Of a stretch of DNA of 9,792 nt, positions 7,319 through 9,792 are shown in pieces (within the stretch, counting starts at the first letter, position 1; every line of letters starts with the position of its first letter). Location of the stretch: positions 1 to 9,792 of the forward strand of contig USJW01000147.1 in NCBI GenBank assembly GCA_900555045.1, read 5' to 3'. Under the pieces are notes generated by a model. The model searched no databases and was not told where the DNA came from. It saw only the letters and a program-made list of their open reading frames with translations. Source of the stretch: an uncultured Clostridium sp. (GTDB lineage Bacteria; Bacillota; Clostridia; Lachnospirales; Lachnospiraceae). The position numbers and the translations under genes are program-made.

Positions 7319-7428
7319 ACGTGCCACCGCGGTTCCGGGAGGAGTGCGGTGCGCCCGTATAGCCGGTGTCTAAGCTCAACCACTGAAAATCCCTTAGAAA
7401 CACGCGGCTGCCGGGGTGGCATATTCAT
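7319..7428 (+). ncRNA. Candidate structured RNA (leader- or riboswitch-like), family not recognised
   Basis: Directly visible pairing on the plus strand: hairpin 1, CACCGC (7325-7330) with GCGGTG (7346-7351), extended by GC/GC across a one-base bulge. Hairpin 2, 7361-7374 with 7393-7409, has about 14 pairs interrupted by a one-base bulge (7404) and a two-base bulge (7399-7400), with an 18-base loop. A third, long-range helix is possible: TGCCACC (7322-7328) with GGTGGCA (7415-7421). It would enclose hairpin 2 but compete with hairpin 1. A strong terminator follows immediately. This is the architecture of a regulatory leader or a small stable RNA, yet no plus-strand gene lies downstream. No promoter of its own is clear, so it may be the 3' part of the SIMPL-VOC transcript. 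Base pairing is seen; function is inferred. Confidence 0.5.
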
Positions 7429-7469
7429 AAAAGAGGTCTGACATTTTGGAATGTTGGGCTTCTTTTTTT
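7429..7469 (+). terminator. Rho-independent terminator after the structured RNA and VOC gene
   Basis: A long stem, from AAAAGAGG at 7429 to TTCTTTT near 7466, is closed by a four-base TTGG loop (7446-7449). It contains several G-T pairs and is followed by a T7 run (7463-7469) that partly joins the stem. The plus-strand T-run is much better than the minus-strand one, so it acts on rightward transcription. Its G-U content is typical of a stem that competes with an alternative fold. Confidence 0.82.
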
Positions 7470-7621
7470 GCGTTGGGAGGGTGAATAAGGGGGACGCAAC
7501 CGCTTGATAGAGTCGTGGGTCAGGGGAGCGGGCGCGGGAGGCGGCGGATGGCTGGGTTCCGGATTACTCGGCGGCAGCTGCTAAGCGGAAGGGCCGTCCG
7601 CGTACTTTTCGCCAAACATAC
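7470..7621. other. Non-coding G-rich stretch between convergent terminators
   Basis: About 150 bases lie between the plus-strand terminator and the yacP terminator. The plus strand carries many G runs, including GGG at 7475-7477 and 7479-7481 and GGGGG at 7489-7493. Four further runs, at 7517-7519, 7523-7526, 7530-7532 and 7536-7538, are each separated by exactly three bases, which fits the G3N3G3N3G3N3G3 quadruplex pattern. No ribosome binding site followed by a credible coding frame is seen; open frames crossing it look accidental. Confidence 0.5.
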
Positions 7622-7653
7622 AAAAAAAGAAACGCTTCAAACTTCAGCGTTTC
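7622..7653 (-). terminator. Rho-independent terminator of yacP, overlapping its stop codon
   Basis: On the minus strand GAAACGCT (7646-7653) pairs with AGCGTTTC (7629-7636) around a nine-base loop and is followed by T7 (7622-7628). The upstream arm encodes the last residues of YacP and runs into its TGA stop (7644-7646), so the gene and its terminator overlap. Confidence 0.88.
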
Positions 7654-8216
7654 TTCTTCCTTTTCTTTCCATTTATCTTCGCCTTCTCCTCCGGCGGCTT
7701 TACTTTGTCCAGCCGGATATCCTCCAAGTATGCCAGCAGCGCCGGGTCCACGTTGTCGAAGAGTCGGTTTTTCTTTGACGGGATCTGTTTTAGGTGACGT
7801 ACCTGTATCTCGTCGTTGGTCTCGGAGATTTCCTTGAAGAGGTCCCGGGCGGAGAGGCGCATGGCGCCTTTGCCCAGGATGATGATCTGCTCCAGCTTGT
7901 CCGAGGTGGCGACCGCTACCTGGTAGCGGCGGCCGATCTGCTGGGTGACCTTCTCGATGTACTGGTCCGCGGTCTCCGCCTCCTTGGTGAAGATCACGTG
8001 GATGTTGTGGTACTGGGTCACCTCGCCGGGATTTCCCTTGACCTTGTAGCCGTCGAACACCAGGATGACCTGGCATTTCTTGTAGCCCTGGTAGTTGCAG
8101 AGAATGTCCTGGAGCTTGACTCTGGCCGCGTCTAAGTTGACGGCGGCCAGCTCCTTGAGCTCAGGCCAGGCGAATATGATGTTGTAGCCGTCCACCAGAA
8201 GGTACTCGCAGGTCAT
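7644..8216 (-). CDS. yacP: YacP/Rae1-family NYN-domain endoribonuclease
   Basis: A 190-residue protein with the PIN-like NYN fold of the YacP (DUF901) family. Visible active-site elements are LLVDGYNII (D9, N12), LVFDGYKVKG (D55), EAETADQYIE (D84) and VATSDKLEQ (S105, D106), the conserved acidic set of this fold. The Bacillus subtilis member, Rae1, is a ribosome-associated nuclease that cuts certain mRNAs in the ribosomal A site, so a role in translation-linked mRNA decay is expected. The C-terminus, about 171-190, is highly basic and ends KKRKKKR, a longer charged tail than needed for the domain and possibly an RNA- or ribosome-contact segment. The start has GAGGTG upstream. It follows the MATE gene after 38 bases without a visible promoter or terminator, so it is probably in that operon. 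It is not next to cysS or rlmB, as it is in Bacillus. Confidence 0.9.
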   Translation of the reverse strand: MTCEYLLVDGYNIIFAWPELKELAAVNLDAARVKLQDILCNYQGYKKCQVILVFDGYKVKGNPGEVTQYHNIHVIFTKEAETADQYIEKVTQQIGRRYQVAVATSDKLEQIIILGKGAMRLSARDLFKEISETNDEIQVRHLKQIPSKKNRLFDNVDPALLAYLEDIRLDKVKPPEEKAKINGKKRKKKR

Positions 8217-8254
8217 TTGCAGTTCACCTCAAACCATTGTTTTTTTAGCGGGAA

Positions 8255-9604
8255 TCACGCCAGATCCCGTATTTTTTCCACGTATATTTTCCGGAACATC
8301 ACGGTGCTGAGCACCACGGACACGATCTCAGCGAGGGGGATCGCGTACCACACGGCGTGCAGGCCGAACTCACGGGCGAAGAACCAGGCTAAGGGCAGGA
8401 TGCACACCAGCTGTCTGGCCACGGAGATGATCAGGCTGTAGACGCCGTTGCCCATGGCCTGGAACACGGAGCCCACGATGATGCAGTAGCCCGCGAACAG
8501 GAAGCTGAGGCTGATGATCCGCAGGGCCGGGACGCCGATGGCCAGCATGTTCTCGTCCGCCTGGAACAGAAGCAGCAGGTCGGGGGTGAACAGCTGGAAG
8601 ATCACCAGGCCGATCAGCATGATGCTCACCGCCAGCCCGATGCTGATGCGCACGGTGGACATGATCCGCTTGCGGCTGCGGGCGCCGTAGTTGTAGGCCA
8701 CGATGGGGATCATGCCGTTGTTTAAGCCGAATATGGGCATGAAGATGAAGCTCTGGAGCTTGAAGTAAACGCCGAACACCGCCACCGCGGTCTCGGAGAA
8801 GCCGATCAGGATCTTGTTCATGCCGAAGGTCATCACGGAGCCGATGGACTGCATGATGATGGAGGGCACGCCCACAGAGTAGATGAGGCGAATGATCCGG
8901 CCGTTGGGCGCAAAGCCGCGGAAGCGGATGTGGACGTCATGGTTCTTGGTGATATTGAACATGAGGGCCATGACCATCGCCACGATCTGGCCGAACACGG
9001 TGGCTGCGGCTGCGCCCTGGATTCCCAGCTTTGGAAAGCCTGCGAGTCCGAAGATCAGGACCGGGTCCAGGAAGATGTTGATGATGGCGCCGGTTCCCTG
9101 GGTGATCATGCTGAAGAAGGTGCGGCCGGTGGACTGCAGGATGCGCTCGAACATCATCTCGCCGAAGATTCCGAAGCTGAACACGCAGCAGATCTGCAGG
9201 TACTGGGTGCCCATGCGGATGATCTCGGGGTTGTCGGTCTGGCTCTTAAAAAAGATTTCTGCGCCGAAGATTCCGAACACCGCGAAGGCCGCAAAGCCCA
9301 GCACAGCCAGGAACACGCCGTTGACGGCGGCAAGGTCCGCGTTTTCCTGATTCTTTTCGCCGAGGGAGCGGGACAGCAGGGCGTTGACGCCCACGCAGGT
9401 TCCGGCGGACACGGCGATGATCAGGTTCTGGACCGGGAAGGCCATGGAGACCGCGGTCAGGGCGGCCTGGCTGATCATGGATACGAAGATGCTGTCCACG
9501 ATGTTGTACATGGCCTGCACCAGCATGGAGATGACCATGGGAAGCGACATGGTAATCAGTAGTTTGTTTATGGGCATAGTGCCCATCTTATTCTCTTGTG
9601 CCAT
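8255..9604 (-). CDS. MATE family multidrug/cation antiporter
   Basis: A 449-residue integral membrane protein of normal family length, with about twelve hydrophobic segments in two homologous halves. The opening residues, NKLLITMSLPMVISMLVQAMYNIVDSIFVSMIS, are the familiar N-terminal MATE signature, and LLSRSLGEKN follows. The second half begins near PNGRIIRLIYSVGVPSIIMQSIGSVMTFGMNKIL and includes the MPIFGLNNGMIPIVAYNYGARSRKR motif. MATE proteins export organic cations, drugs or metabolites in exchange for Na+ or H+; the substrate here cannot be deduced. The start at 9604 follows AGGAGT at a slightly long gap of about 11 bases; a second ATG at 9586 has no better site. It is the first gene of a probable two-gene unit with yacP and is driven by the promoter at 9668-9696. 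Confidence 0.93.
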   Translation of the reverse strand: MAQENKMGTMPINKLLITMSLPMVISMLVQAMYNIVDSIFVSMISQAALTAVSMAFPVQNLIIAVSAGTCVGVNALLSRSLGEKNQENADLAAVNGVFLAVLGFAAFAVFGIFGAEIFFKSQTDNPEIIRMGTQYLQICCVFSFGIFGEMMFERILQSTGRTFFSMITQGTGAIINIFLDPVLIFGLAGFPKLGIQGAAAATVFGQIVAMVMALMFNITKNHDVHIRFRGFAPNGRIIRLIYSVGVPSIIMQSIGSVMTFGMNKILIGFSETAVAVFGVYFKLQSFIFMPIFGLNNGMIPIVAYNYGARSRKRIMSTVRISIGLAVSIMLIGLVIFQLFTPDLLLLFQADENMLAIGVPALRIISLSFLFAGYCIIVGSVFQAMGNGVYSLIISVARQLVCILPLAWFFAREFGLHAVWYAIPLAEIVSVVLSTVMFRKIYVEKIRDLA

Positions 9605-9667
9605 AAATTCTGTTACTCCTCTTTTCCTCTAAAAACTCCTCTGTGAGCGCAAAAGCGCATGATGAAT

Positions 9668-9696
9668 ATTGTACAAGTATATCATAGGAAAGTCAA
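9668..9696 (-). promoter_or_regulatory. Sigma-A promoter of the MATE-yacP unit
   Basis: On the minus strand TTGACT (9691-9696) is followed after exactly 17 bases by TACAAT (9668-9673), five of six matches at each hexamer. The leader is about 57 bases and includes a small GCGC-TTTT-GCGC hairpin (9647-9658). The -10 overlaps a perfect palindrome, TTGTACAA (9669-9676), a possible repressor site. Confidence 0.75.
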
Positions 9697-9792
9697 GGAA
9701 AGTTAGAGGGACAGGCACGACATACGCATGAATGCTTTTCCTATCCTTAGACTAAAAATATGCATTTTCAAAAATTCAGCACTTGTTCCAGA
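9697..9792. other. Unassigned flank upstream of the MATE promoter
   Basis: AT-rich sequence with no recognised gene. One minus-strand frame is open for 29 codons from the window edge to a TAA at 9703-9705, but its translation matches no family I know. It is too short to decide between a gene tail and chance. Confidence 0.3.

Noticed and set aside
7319..7469. T-box riboswitch
   Set aside because: The text GTGCCACCGCGG and the later GGGGTGGCA resemble parts of the T-box core (TGGNACCGCG), but neither is a match. There is no stem I with a specifier loop, and no aminoacyl-tRNA synthetase or amino-acid gene follows.
7319..7469. Cobalamin, c-di-GMP, SAM or 6S RNA
   Set aside because: I compared remembered core motifs on both strands and found no convincing set of conserved bases. 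The element was left unnamed rather than forced into a family.
7515..7778. Small plus-strand protein downstream of the structured RNA
   Set aside because: It has no ribosome binding site, runs through the yacP terminator and into yacP antisense, and has an arginine-rich translation without domain features, so the RNA has no credible downstream gene.
7564..8076. Second minus-strand frame of 170 codons overlapping yacP
   Set aside because: It is an out-of-frame shadow of the NYN nuclease gene with low-complexity translation.
8930..9562. 210-codon plus-strand open frame opposite the MATE gene
   Set aside because: It is His-, Asp- and Gly-rich as expected from an antisense reading of a membrane protein gene, with no ribosome binding site or recognisable domain.
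9703..9792. 3' end of a gene entering from the right on the minus strand
   Set aside because: Only 29 open codons are visible, the translation is unrecognised and the other frames stop quickly; not enough to call a gene.
1..9792. Mobile element, CRISPR array, defence or toxin-antitoxin system
   Set aside because: No transposase, integrase, repeat array, attachment site or toxin/antitoxin pair was seen. YacP has a nuclease fold related to PIN toxins but is a conserved housekeeping-type family with no antitoxin partner here.

Overview
The window looks like a chromosomal segment of a GC-rich Clostridia member, most likely a Lachnospiraceae-type gut anaerobe. The reasons are strong AGGAGG-type ribosome binding sites, sigma-A promoters of Firmicutes type, hairpin-plus-T-run terminators, a clostridial-style GH4 uronidase beside an AraC regulator, a YacP/Rae1 nuclease and a stand-alone deoB. 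This is inferred from gene content and style; the genus cannot be fixed from sequence alone. There are no insertion sequences, phage genes, CRISPR arrays, tRNAs or rRNAs.

Layout, left to right. (1) Positions 1-672: the N-terminal part of an AraC-family regulator on the minus strand, cut by the window edge, and a divergent promoter region. (2) 673-2073: a GH4 glycosidase with the CHEV motif of alpha-galacturonidases. (3) 2182-3372: phosphopentomutase DeoB, ending at a strong bidirectional terminator. (4) 3497-5968, minus strand: an 823-residue membrane diguanylate cyclase with two extracytoplasmic solute-binding-type sensor domains, a PAS-like domain and an intact GGDEF domain with an I-site. 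(5) 6132-7308, plus strand: a membrane-anchored SIMPL-domain protein followed 25 bases later by a small VOC (glyoxalase-fold) protein. (6) 7309-7643: no protein gene. This stretch holds an RNA-like region with two hairpins, a possible closing helix and a strong terminator, then a G-rich tract with a textbook G-quadruplex pattern. (7) 7644-9604, minus strand: a MATE efflux transporter and a YacP/Rae1-type NYN nuclease in one probable operon, with a clear promoter at 9668-9696. (8) 9605-9792: leader, promoter and unassigned flank.

How the genes fit together. The AraC regulator and the GH4 enzyme form a typical divergent regulator/sugar-enzyme pair, suggesting uptake and cleavage of pectin-derived galacturonides. 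The VOC protein resembles, from memory of the family, the extra C-terminal domain of some clostridial KDPG aldolases, which act at the end of hexuronate catabolism. That is a loose thematic link, not an operon. DeoB (pentose phosphate and nucleoside salvage), the diguanylate cyclase (second-messenger signalling from an external ligand), MATE and YacP appear to be independent neighbours.

The least explained element is the structured, terminator-bearing RNA region at about 7319-7470. It resembles a riboswitch or leader in architecture, but no plus-strand gene follows it. It is the best candidate here for something undescribed.
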